NCBI GenBank assembly: GCA_900553145.1
Contig: USCL01000054.1
Span: 1 to 16,408 of the forward strand
DNA from: an uncultured Desulfovibrio sp.
GTDB taxonomy: Bacteria; Desulfobacterota; Desulfovibrionia; Desulfovibrionales; Desulfovibrionaceae
DNA length: 16,408 nt
Direction of reading: 5' to 3'
A program made the translations under genes and the position numbers. Within the stretch, counting starts at the first letter, position 1. Every line of letters begins with the position of its first letter. Positions 7,238 to 16,408 of this stretch are shown piece after piece. The notes under the pieces are model-generated. The model was given only the letters and a program-made list of their open reading frames with translations. It did no database searches and was not told the DNA's origin.

Positions 7238-7948
7238 ATGTATTCCCGTTACACCCCTGCCGGACACTTTATGCGTTATTATCCTGCTTTTTTGGAACTT
7301 TCCGGGCGGACCTGCCTTGTAGTCGGCGCGGGCGGCGTCGGCTGCCGCAAAATAGCCACATTGCTCGAATGCCCTACTCAGCAGATCCATGTCATTGACT
7401 TGGCTGAGCCGGATGCCAACCTTCAAGTGTTGCTTGAAGACAAGCGCGTCAACTATGAGCAGCGCCCCTTTACGCCATTGGATGTGGAAGGGTGTACGCT
7501 GGTTTTTGCCGCCACGAACAACAGGGAGACCAACGACGCCGTAGCGAGGGCCTGCGCGGAGCGCGGCATTCTCTGCAACTGCGCCGATGCGCCCAAGGAC
7601 AGTTCCTTTATCGTACCCGCCCTTGTCGAACAAGGAAATATCTCCGTCGCCCTTTCCACGGGAGGTGGCAGCCCGGCGCTTACCCGGAAGCTTCGCCAGG
7701 ATCTGGAAACGTGGCTCGGGGAACGCTATACGGGAATCAGCGAACTTTTGATGCGGCTCCGCCCCTTGGTTCTTGCCTTGCATCACGAGACGAGGCAGAA
7801 TACAACCCTCTTCCGGAGCCTTGTGGATTCGCCGCTGGCCGAAGCCCTGCAACGCCGGGATCGGCGAACGTGCGAGTCCTTGCTCGAGGAACTGTTGCCC
7901 ATCGAACTGCATCCGCATATCATGGAGTTGCTGCATGATCTTGCCTGA
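7238..7948 (+). CDS. Precorrin-2 dehydrogenase / sirohydrochlorin-forming enzyme (Met8/CysG-N type)
   Basis: This NAD-dependent enzyme oxidises precorrin-2 to sirohydrochlorin, the precursor of siroheme and, in Desulfovibrio-type bacteria, of heme made through the siroheme route. Counting from the ATG at 7271 there are 225 residues: a Rossmann domain with VVGAGGVGCRKIATLL (17-32, GxGxxG), then CNCADAPKDSSFIVPA with the catalytic-type aspartate at 106, and ALSTGGGSPALTRKLR (127-142). A C-terminal helical part follows. There is no uroporphyrinogen methyltransferase domain, so methylation must be done elsewhere. Two starts are possible. ATG 7238 has TAGG six bases upstream and gives 236 residues; ATG 7271 starts at the conserved MRYYPAFL but has no ribosome site. 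I list the former. Its end overlaps the next gene by 14 bases. Confidence 0.9.
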   Translation: MYSRYTPAGHFMRYYPAFLELSGRTCLVVGAGGVGCRKIATLLECPTQQIHVIDLAEPDANLQVLLEDKRVNYEQRPFTPLDVEGCTLVFAATNNRETNDAVARACAERGILCNCADAPKDSSFIVPALVEQGNISVALSTGGGSPALTRKLRQDLETWLGERYTGISELLMRLRPLVLALHHETRQNTTLFRSLVDSPLAEALQRRDRRTCESLLEELLPIELHPHIMELLHDLA

Positions 7949-8768
7949 ACTGTTGCCGGTTCTGGCCATTCACCTGTACGCCCTTGGGACGGCGGCCGTC
8001 GTGGCGGGCATTCTCGCCCGGAACGAATGGCTTAAGCGCGCCGCCCTCGTGCTTACGGTGCTTGCCTTCACCACCCACACACTGCTGCTGGTCGTCACTT
8101 TTATGGACGACGGGTTCACGGGCCTGACCCGCTCCGTGTACGTTCAGCTTCTGGCTTGGTGCATTACCCTCAGCGGCCTTGTCGCTTGGCTCCGGTGGCG
8201 CTATGAAGCGCTGCTCCTGACCGTCGCGCCGTTCTCCTTGCTGACGTTTCTGATCGCCCTCTTGTTGCGCCACGCCGAAACGCCCCTCCCCCCCGTGCTT
8301 TCGGGCATGACCTTTACTATCCATATCGCAGCGATATTCATCAGTATCGGCCTGATGGCCCTCGCCTTCGGGGCGGGCGTGCTTTTCCTCCTTCAGGCAA
8401 AGAGCATCAAGTCGAAATCAAAGCTGGCTGGTTTCCAAAAGGATCTCCCCGCACTCTCCGCACTCGACAAGATCAATGCGTTCACGACGACAGTCGGCTT
8501 TCCGTTGTTCACCGCGGGCGTCCTTTTTGGATTCATTTCCGCCCGTATCAATTGGGGCACGGTGCTTTCCGGCGATCCCAAGGAATTTATTTCGATCATT
8601 GTCTGGGGCCTGTACGCTTGGCTTTTCCATCAGCGGTTCACGCAGGGCTGGCAAGGACGCAAACCGGCAATTCTGGCGATATGGATCTTCACGGTCTGCG
8701 CGTTTTCGCTCATCGTGGTGAACCTCTTCATGGCGACACATCACAGTTTTCTGACCACACCACGCTGA
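7935..8768 (+). CDS. ccsA: CcsA/HemX-like cytochrome c assembly-family membrane protein
   Basis: A 277-residue polytopic membrane protein with about eight hydrophobic segments (for example 5-27, 36-56, 68-86, 93-111, 127-154, 183-203, 217-233, 246-267). The conserved region of the CcsA/ResC family appears in altered form as WGTVLSGDPKEFISIIVWGLY (about 207-227), lacking the full tryptophan-rich WWD signature. Histidines that could bind heme occur at 13, 48, 130, 232 and 269-270. Family members handle heme for cytochrome c assembly; short relatives beside hemA are often called HemX and are linked to control of HemA level. The ATG at 7935 is chosen because it overlaps the end of the previous gene by 14 bases, a typical coupling arrangement. 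The stop is one base before the hemA start. Which of the two roles applies cannot be decided here. Confidence 0.85.
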   Translation: MILPELLPVLAIHLYALGTAAVVAGILARNEWLKRAALVLTVLAFTTHTLLLVVTFMDDGFTGLTRSVYVQLLAWCITLSGLVAWLRWRYEALLLTVAPFSLLTFLIALLLRHAETPLPPVLSGMTFTIHIAAIFISIGLMALAFGAGVLFLLQAKSIKSKSKLAGFQKDLPALSALDKINAFTTTVGFPLFTAGVLFGFISARINWGTVLSGDPKEFISIIVWGLYAWLFHQRFTQGWQGRKPAILAIWIFTVCAFSLIVVNLFMATHHSFLTTPR

Positions 8769-8769
8769 T

Positions 8770-10113
8770 ATGGAACAACAAATCTATCTCATTGGGCTCA
8801 ACTACCGTACTGCCGGCGTTGAGGTGCGGGAACGTTTCGCATTGACGGATCATTGTTCGAAGGACACATGGGCCATCCCGTTGCGTCCTTCCGATGAAAA
8901 CGGTTCGGCCGCGGTGACGCTGGACGAGGCGCTGATCCTCTCAACCTGCAACCGGGTTGAAATCCTTGCCGTAGGCCAGGGCGACGTCCCGGGGCTGATT
9001 CTCGAGGCATGGGCCTCAGCCAAAGGCCGGAAGACCGTCGAGCTCGCGCCGTACGTGTACATCCATAAAGGCCGTGAGGCGATCGCGCACCTGTTCACCG
9101 TTGCTTCCAGCCTTGATTCGATGGTGCTCGGGGAACCGCAAATCCTTGGGCAGCTCAAAGGAGCCTACCGCAAAGCGACCATAGCCGGGACGACGAAGAC
9201 CATCATCAATCGCCTCCTGCATAAGTCGTTCAGCGTCGCCAAACGGGTACGCACGGAAACGGGCATCGCGGCGAGCGCCGTTTCCATCAGCTACGCGGCC
9301 GTGGAGCTGGCCAAGCGTATCTTCGGCGATATGGGCCAATACCAGGCCATGCTCATCGGCGCGGGCGAAATGGCGGAACTCGCGGCTACGCACCTCATTC
9401 AGGCCGGGATCAGCAACGTCAAAGTCGCCAACCGGACTTATGAGCGGGCCAAAGAGCTCGCCGCCGAATTCAAAGGGGAAGCCGTTCCCTTCGAACACCT
9501 GTTTGAGCATCTCGCCGATGTGGACATCATCATCAGCTCCACAGGGTCGCCGGAAGCGATTATCCGGGCGCGTGACATCAAGGACGTCCTGAAACGCCGC
9601 AAGTACCGTCCGATGTTCTTCATCGACATCGCGGTCCCCCGCGACATCGATCCCGACGTCAACAATGTGGACAATGTCTACCTGTACGATATCGACGATC
9701 TGAAAGAAGTGGTTGAAGAAAATCTGGCCCACCGGCGTGTCGAAGCGGAAAAGGCGCAAGCCATCGTTGACGAAGAGGTCAATGCCTTCGCCTTTTGGCT
9801 GGAATCGCTGGAACTCCAACCCACCATTGTAGACCTGCTCTCCCACTTTGAAACGCATGCCCAAGAAGAACTCCAGCGGACGTTGAAACGGCTTGGCCCT
9901 GTCCCTCCGGAAACCCGCGAGGCATTGGAAGCCATGCTGCACGGCCTGCTCCGCAAGCTTTCGCATGAACCCATTACGTTCCTGAAGGAAGCCAACTCCG
10001 AGACGGCTTCCCGCAATGTGGAACTGATCCGGCGTATGTTCGGATTGGACGATGAGCATCCGATGGGCCGATGTACGCGCAGGGTCCACAGAAACGAATC
10101 TCAACTGTCATAG
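8770..10113 (+). CDS. hemA: Glutamyl-tRNA reductase
   Basis: HemA reduces glutamyl-tRNA(Glu) with NADPH to glutamate-1-semialdehyde, the first step of C5-pathway tetrapyrrole synthesis. The 447-residue protein shows the catalytic cysteine C60 in ILSTCNRVE, the conserved histidine H107 with HLFTVASSLDSMVLGEPQ (107-124), the NADPH domain AMLIGAGEMAE (193-203) and NRTYERA, and PMFFIDIAVPRDIDP (281-295). A long C-terminal dimerisation helix follows. The last ~20 residues (after RRMFGLDDE) are rich in Arg and His and probably not conserved. The start is one base after the stop of the upstream membrane-protein gene. No clear ribosome site precedes it, so translation probably depends on coupling to that gene. 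Confidence 0.97.
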   Translation: MEQQIYLIGLNYRTAGVEVRERFALTDHCSKDTWAIPLRPSDENGSAAVTLDEALILSTCNRVEILAVGQGDVPGLILEAWASAKGRKTVELAPYVYIHKGREAIAHLFTVASSLDSMVLGEPQILGQLKGAYRKATIAGTTKTIINRLLHKSFSVAKRVRTETGIAASAVSISYAAVELAKRIFGDMGQYQAMLIGAGEMAELAATHLIQAGISNVKVANRTYERAKELAAEFKGEAVPFEHLFEHLADVDIIISSTGSPEAIIRARDIKDVLKRRKYRPMFFIDIAVPRDIDPDVNNVDNVYLYDIDDLKEVVEENLAHRRVEAEKAQAIVDEEVNAFAFWLESLELQPTIVDLLSHFETHAQEELQRTLKRLGPVPPETREALEAMLHGLLRKLSHEPITFLKEANSETASRNVELIRRMFGLDDEHPMGRCTRRVHRNESQLS

Positions 10114-10122
10114 GGGACGGGC

Positions 10123-10473
10123 ATGCGTTGTTACCTTGTAGACGAACTCCAGCCCGGGGTCATTGCCGCCATCGAGGCGCGGCTGACCCAAAGCGGCTGC
10201 CAATCCGGCATCGAAAGATTGTATTGGCTGCCTGTTGAGAAGGATTGGCTGCTTCCCGTCCAGTGGGAGCATGAGGCGTCGTGCGGCCCACACTGCCTCG
10301 CGCTGGAAATCCTTGACGATGCCGTCAGGCTTGAGTTCCTTGTCCGGGCCAAAGGACGCATGCGCTGCGAGTGCGTATGCTATCTGTCCCCGGAAGCGGA
10401 GCGCCATATGATGGATTGGCTTGATGCCCGCATTGCCGAAGCGGAAATCGAGCAAGGGCTCATCCAGCAATAA
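10123..10473 (+). CDS. Unrecognised Cys-rich protein, last gene of the hem operon
   Basis: A 116-residue soluble protein I do not recognise. It starts nine bases after hemA with AGGGGA as ribosome site, and a strong terminator follows about 40 bases after its stop, so it is the last gene of the tetrapyrrole operon. It has seven cysteines, several in clusters that could hold metal: C54-G-P-H-C58, and C82-E-C84-V-C86 (MRCECVCYL), plus C3 and C26. It has no membrane segment or signal peptide. The alternating charged and hydrophobic pattern with a helical C-terminus (EAERHMMDWLDARIAEAEIE) suggests a small folded domain. Its place beside HemA suggests a role in tetrapyrrole synthesis or its control, which is inferred only. 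Confidence 0.8.
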   Translation: MRCYLVDELQPGVIAAIEARLTQSGCQSGIERLYWLPVEKDWLLPVQWEHEASCGPHCLALEILDDAVRLEFLVRAKGRMRCECVCYLSPEAERHMMDWLDARIAEAEIEQGLIQQ

Positions 10474-10513
10474 ACGCAATGCCTGTCAGAATTCTTGGAC
10501 TGCATGAACCAGC

Positions 10514-10551
10514 AAAAAGGCCTCCCCACAGAATAGCGGGGAGGCCTTTTT
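10514..10551. terminator. Bidirectional terminator between the hem operon and purM
   Basis: A perfect 14-bp stem (AAAAAGGCCTCCCC at 10514-10527 with its complement at 10538-10551) around a 10-base loop. It has a run of T on the plus strand and, because the left arm begins with five A, an equal run on the minus strand. It lies between converging genes and can stop transcripts from both. Confidence 0.93.
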
Positions 10552-10572
10552 ATGAACCAATCTCTCAGAGAA

Positions 10573-11625
10573 TTAGAACAGAATCTTAACCTGTTCTTCA
10601 TCCTTATCCTGACGGCGTCCGATCGTCCCGATCACCCAAGCGCCCTTGTGCATGGCTTCAAGACGGCCCATCGCCTCTTCAGCAACTTCGCTGGGCACGA
10701 TAAAGACATAGCCGATGCCGCAATTGAAGATTTGCAGCATTTCAGGCCACGTCAGGCCGCCTTCTTCACGCAGCCAATGGAAAACGGGCTGCACATCCCA
10801 CGAAGCGAAATTGATATCCGCCGTGACCGAGTTGGGCAGGATGCGGGGGATATTATCATAGAAGCCGCCGCCCGTGATATGGACCATCCCCTTGACGGGC
10901 AGATCGCGCATCAGGTTGCGCACGACATCGGAGTAGATGTAGGTGGGCTCCAGCAGGACATCCTTCACCGTCCGGTCGGAACCGGGCATGATATCGTCGG
11001 GGCCAAGGCCGCTCTTATCAAGAATCTTACGGACGAGCGAATAACCGTTGGAATGGATGCCGGAAGAAGCGAGGCCAATGAGCACATCGCCGACGCGGAT
11101 GCCGGAACCGTCCACAATCTTGGCATTGTCGGCCATGCCTACGCAGAACCCGGCGAGATCATACTCGCCGTCGGCGTACATATCGGGCATTTCGGCTGTT
11201 TCGCCGCCGAGGAGGGCACATCCGGCCTGTTTGCAGCCTTCCGCGATGCCAGCGATCACCTGCGTCGTCTTGTCCACATCAAGCTTACCGGTCGCAAAAT
11301 AGTCGAGGAACAACAACGGACGCGCGCCCTGAACCAAAATATCATTGGCACTCATGGCCACAAGATCAATACCGACCGTATCATGCTTGTCAAAAGCGAA
11401 GGCCAGCTTCAACTTGGTCCCGACCCCGTCGGTGGAAGCGACCAAAACAGGTTCGGCCATTCCGGACATATCCGGCTTGAAAAGCCCGCCGAATCCCCCG
11501 ATATCCGAGAGGACCCCGTGGATATGGGTCTGGGATACGATGGATTTGATACGGGAAACAAGAGAATTGCCGGCATCGATGTTCACTCCGGCTTCGGTAT
11601 ACGCTTGGGCTCGCGTCAGGGGCAT
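10573..11625 (-). CDS. purM: Phosphoribosylformylglycinamidine cyclo-ligase (AIR synthetase)
   Basis: PurM closes the imidazole ring in purine synthesis, turning FGAM into aminoimidazole ribonucleotide with ATP. The protein is 350 residues, a normal length for the family. Visible signatures are the N-terminal LSDIGGFGGLF (39-49), ASTDGVGTKLKLA (63-75), GIDLVAMSANDILVQGARPLLFLDYF split over 85-110, LLGGETAEMPDMY (138-150), GLASSGIHSNGYSLVRK and HITGGGFYDNIPR. The ATG at 11625 is preceded by AGGAGAGG. The gene stands alone: a divergent gene lies upstream and a shared terminator downstream. Its own promoter is proposed at 11665-11693. Confidence 0.97.
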   Translation of the reverse strand: MPLTRAQAYTEAGVNIDAGNSLVSRIKSIVSQTHIHGVLSDIGGFGGLFKPDMSGMAEPVLVASTDGVGTKLKLAFAFDKHDTVGIDLVAMSANDILVQGARPLLFLDYFATGKLDVDKTTQVIAGIAEGCKQAGCALLGGETAEMPDMYADGEYDLAGFCVGMADNAKIVDGSGIRVGDVLIGLASSGIHSNGYSLVRKILDKSGLGPDDIMPGSDRTVKDVLLEPTYIYSDVVRNLMRDLPVKGMVHITGGGFYDNIPRILPNSVTADINFASWDVQPVFHWLREEGGLTWPEMLQIFNCGIGYVFIVPSEVAEEAMGRLEAMHKGAWVIGTIGRRQDKDEEQVKILF

Positions 11626-11664
11626 GATCCTCTCCTAAACTGGCATTGGGTAACTTGTGCGGTG

Positions 11665-11693
11665 AGAATAGGCTTTTCCCCTTACTTCCGCAA
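11665..11693 (-). promoter_or_regulatory. Probable purM promoter
   Basis: On the minus strand TTGCGG (11693-11688) is followed after 17 bases by TATTCT (11670-11665). Transcription would begin near 11658, giving a leader of about 33 bases. The same two hexamers with the same spacing occur on the plus strand for the divergent gene, which supports both. Confidence 0.5.
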
Positions 11694-11739
11694 GAGGCCA
11701 ATTTCCTTTCTTGAGTGCCCCGCCACCCTGTTCGCGCCC

Positions 11740-11768
11740 TTGCGGTCCGCCCGTTCGAAGATTATTCT
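11740..11768 (+). promoter_or_regulatory. Probable promoter of the Smr-domain gene
   Basis: TTGCGG (11740-11745) and TATTCT (11763-11768) are 17 bases apart, hexamer for hexamer the same as the proposed purM promoter in the opposite direction. The expected start of transcription is near 11775, at the inverted repeat that follows. Confidence 0.5.
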
Positions 11769-11793
11769 ATTGGGGATTCGATTTTTCCCAATA
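11768..11793. repeat. Inverted repeat at the start of the Smr-gene transcript
   Basis: TATTGGG (11768-11774) and CCCAATA (11787-11793) form 7-bp arms around 12 bases. It overlaps the end of the proposed -10 box and the predicted transcription start, where a repressor site or a small leader hairpin would be expected. Function is inferred from position. Confidence 0.4.
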
Positions 11794-11812
11794 CACTTGA
11801 AGGTTGTAAATC

Positions 11813-12805
11813 ATGAATGAAGAAAAGCCCTTTGAGGCTGAGAACCCTTTTCGCAAGCTCGATAAGAAACGTTTCCTCTCCCATGACGAAAAGAAAAAGG
11901 CGAAAAGCCTCAAGAAAAGTGGCCTCGGTTCCAGTAATGACGACGCGGCTTCCTCTTTTTACGCGGAATTTGTCTCTCCCCAAGACGAGGGAGAGGCCAG
12001 AGCTTTTTTAAATGCCGTCTCCGGCGTGACGAAGCTGGGTGCCCCGGCAAGCGCGAAGCGTGAAAAGCGGCCTTCCGCCACTCCGCTGGATAATCCGGTA
12101 CTCGGCGGACAGGCTCTGCGTGAAACCGACCGCTCGTTGCCAATGGCGAAAAAAAACGATACCGCTCGTGAGGGCTCTCGCGTCCCTCACCCCTCTTCCA
12201 AACCGGATGAACCAAGGAAGGAACCGGGCGATGAGGATATGAATTTCTTCACGGCCATGCAGGATGTCACCCCGCTTTCCGGAAAAGGGCGGGAGGTCGC
12301 TGTGGAAGCCCCCATGCCTGCCCCTCCCCTGCAGGTGCCGTCCAATCCGCTTCAGGAATTCATGGATGGGAAACTTGAGTTCGCGCTCGCCTTTACGGAT
12401 GAATACGTGGAAGGGCATGTCGTTGGCCTGGATCTGATGATTGTAGGGAAACTGCAGGCCGGGCAATTCAGCCCGGAATCCCATCTGGACTTGCATGGGA
12501 TGAACGCGCAGCAGGCTTTCGATGCGTTGGTGGGCTTTTTCCGCGCCGCGTATTTCAAAGGGCAACGGACAGTCCTCGTAGTGCCGGGGCGCGGCCTGAA
12601 CTCCCCTCATGGCATCTCCATCCTCAGGGAAAAGGTTCAGGAGTGGTTCACTCAAGAACCGCTAAAACGCGTTATCCTCGCGTTCTGTACGGCCAAGCCT
12701 TCCGATGGCGGGGCGGGTGCCCTGTATGTCCTTCTTCGGAAATTCAGAAAGGGAGAAGGGAAAATCCATTGGGAACACAAACCCGCGGATCCGGATTTGA
12801 TTTAG
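11813..12805 (+). CDS. Smr-domain protein with long disordered N-terminus
   Basis: A 330-residue protein whose C-terminal part (about 224-310) is an Smr domain, as found at the end of MutS2 and in stand-alone YdaL-type proteins. Such domains can have DNA- or RNA-nicking endonuclease activity. The signatures are LDLHGMNAQQAFDALVGFF (225-243), the variant loop VVPGRGLNSPHG (256-267) and RVILAFCTAKPSDGGAGALYVLLR (286-309). The first ~180 residues are rich in Lys, Glu, Ser and Pro and look unstructured. Residues 180-222 (FMDGKLEFALAFTDEYVEGHV, then VGKLQAGQF) form the conserved segment that often precedes Smr in this protein type. The ATG at 11813 follows AAGG about nine bases upstream. It is divergent from purM. 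The substrate is not known. Confidence 0.9.
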   Translation: MNEEKPFEAENPFRKLDKKRFLSHDEKKKAKSLKKSGLGSSNDDAASSFYAEFVSPQDEGEARAFLNAVSGVTKLGAPASAKREKRPSATPLDNPVLGGQALRETDRSLPMAKKNDTAREGSRVPHPSSKPDEPRKEPGDEDMNFFTAMQDVTPLSGKGREVAVEAPMPAPPLQVPSNPLQEFMDGKLEFALAFTDEYVEGHVVGLDLMIVGKLQAGQFSPESHLDLHGMNAQQAFDALVGFFRAAYFKGQRTVLVVPGRGLNSPHGISILREKVQEWFTQEPLKRVILAFCTAKPSDGGAGALYVLLRKFRKGEGKIHWEHKPADPDLI

Positions 12806-12831
12806 CGATTTTTTTTGGAAGCCAAAGCGTG

Positions 12832-12875
12832 GAGCCTCAAATAAGATATCCTCTTGAAATTCTTATTTGAGGCTC
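12832..12875 (+). terminator. 15-bp inverted repeat, possible terminator of the Smr gene
   Basis: GAGCCTCAAATAAGA (12832-12846) is exactly complementary to 12861-12875, with a 14-base loop. It begins 26 bases after the Smr-gene stop, a typical terminator position, but the right arm is followed by TTGG with no T-run. The T-run lies on the left instead (12809-12817), which as A-run/T-run polarity suits a minus-strand transcript better. It may instead be a dispersed repeat or protein site. Confidence 0.5.
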
Positions 12876-13129
12876 TTGGATCATATAGAATGGGATGCTT
12901 GTGCAAAAAGATTTTTTACGTCTTTGACGGAAATAGACTGTTCAACCAAACAAATCCATGCTATTGTTTCTTCGTACGCGGGATTTTGTCTTTCGTTCCA
13001 GAAGCGTCTTGAATGAAACACTTCCCGTGAAAAACGAATGTATCAGGTTTCATTGCCAAAGCGAGGGAGGGAGTTGCCTTGTAGGGTATACGGGGACCTG
13101 AGCGCCAGAGCCAGAGCGGAAACAAACAA

Positions 13130-13157
13130 TGGACACGGGTGTGTAAATTAGTATCCT
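13130..13157 (+). promoter_or_regulatory. nifJ: Candidate por promoter
   Basis: TGGACA (13130-13135, five of six consensus bases) and TATCCT (13152-13157, four of six) are 16 bases apart. Transcription would start near 13164, leaving a leader of about 190 bases before the ATG. Other starts are possible because the gap is long. Confidence 0.35.

Positions 13158-16408
<3,251 letters not shown>

Noticed and set aside
7232..7969. A 245-codon minus-strand frame opposite the precorrin-2 dehydrogenase gene
   Set aside because: The plus-strand enzyme is well supported by motifs and operon structure; the antisense frame has none.
9016..10104. A 362-codon minus-strand frame opposite hemA
   Set aside because: It is a shadow of the hemA coding frame with no ribosome site or domain.
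10552..11820. A 422-codon plus-strand frame opposite purM
   Set aside because: PurM is unmistakable on the other strand. This frame spans a terminator and two promoters and has no recognisable domain.

Overview
The window looks like chromosomal core DNA from a sulfate- or sulfite-reducing member of the Desulfovibrionaceae (Desulfovibrio/Bilophila type). Three things point there: a single-chain pyruvate:ferredoxin oxidoreductase that reads closely like the Desulfovibrio africanus enzyme, an adenylate kinase carrying the exact Cys/His metal site described for Desulfovibrio gigas, and a precorrin-2 dehydrogenase / CcsA-like / HemA gene order that fits siroheme-dependent heme synthesis. Base composition is moderately GC-rich in genes, with a few AT-rich gaps. 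I see no rRNA, tRNA, CRISPR array, insertion sequence, phage gene or defence cassette. The genus is an inference.

Layout. 1-3145 (minus): mfd, the transcription-repair coupling factor, with its reading frame broken near 725-735; the left end runs off the window. 3367-4590 (minus): an M24 (Xaa-Pro dipeptidase-like) metallopeptidase. 4591-4950: an AT-rich intergenic gap with a repeated 8-mer and a promoter. 4951-5842 (plus): a CoA-binding-domain protein and a YkgJ-type cysteine-cluster protein, four bases apart. 5948-6625 (plus): adk, closed by a strong terminator. 6708-7136 (minus): a GNAT acetyltransferase, divergent from the next block. 7238-10473 (plus): a tetrapyrrole operon of precorrin-2 dehydrogenase, a CcsA/HemX-like membrane protein, hemA (glutamyl-tRNA reductase) and an unrecognised Cys-rich 116-residue protein. 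10514-10551: a bidirectional terminator. 10573-11625 (minus): purM. 11813-12805 (plus): an Smr-domain protein, divergent from purM, with matching promoter hexamers on the two sides. 12806-13355: a 550-base gap with a 15-bp inverted repeat and a possibly structured por leader. 13356 to the right edge (plus): the pyruvate:ferredoxin oxidoreductase gene, about 1017 codons visible and the 3' end missing.

How the genes work together. The 7.2-10.5 kb block combines the first committed step of tetrapyrrole synthesis (HemA) with the branch enzyme that makes sirohydrochlorin. Sirohydrochlorin feeds siroheme for sulfite reductase and, in these bacteria, heme. The membrane protein is of a family linked to cytochrome c assembly or HemA control. 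PurM and Adk serve purine supply, and por supplies acetyl-CoA and reduced ferredoxin. The genes themselves are mostly ordinary. The points that merit a second look are the mfd lesion, the cysteine/histidine-rich insertion in the pyruvate oxidoreductase, and the potentially structured region ahead of that gene. I did not find a convincing new multi-gene system here.
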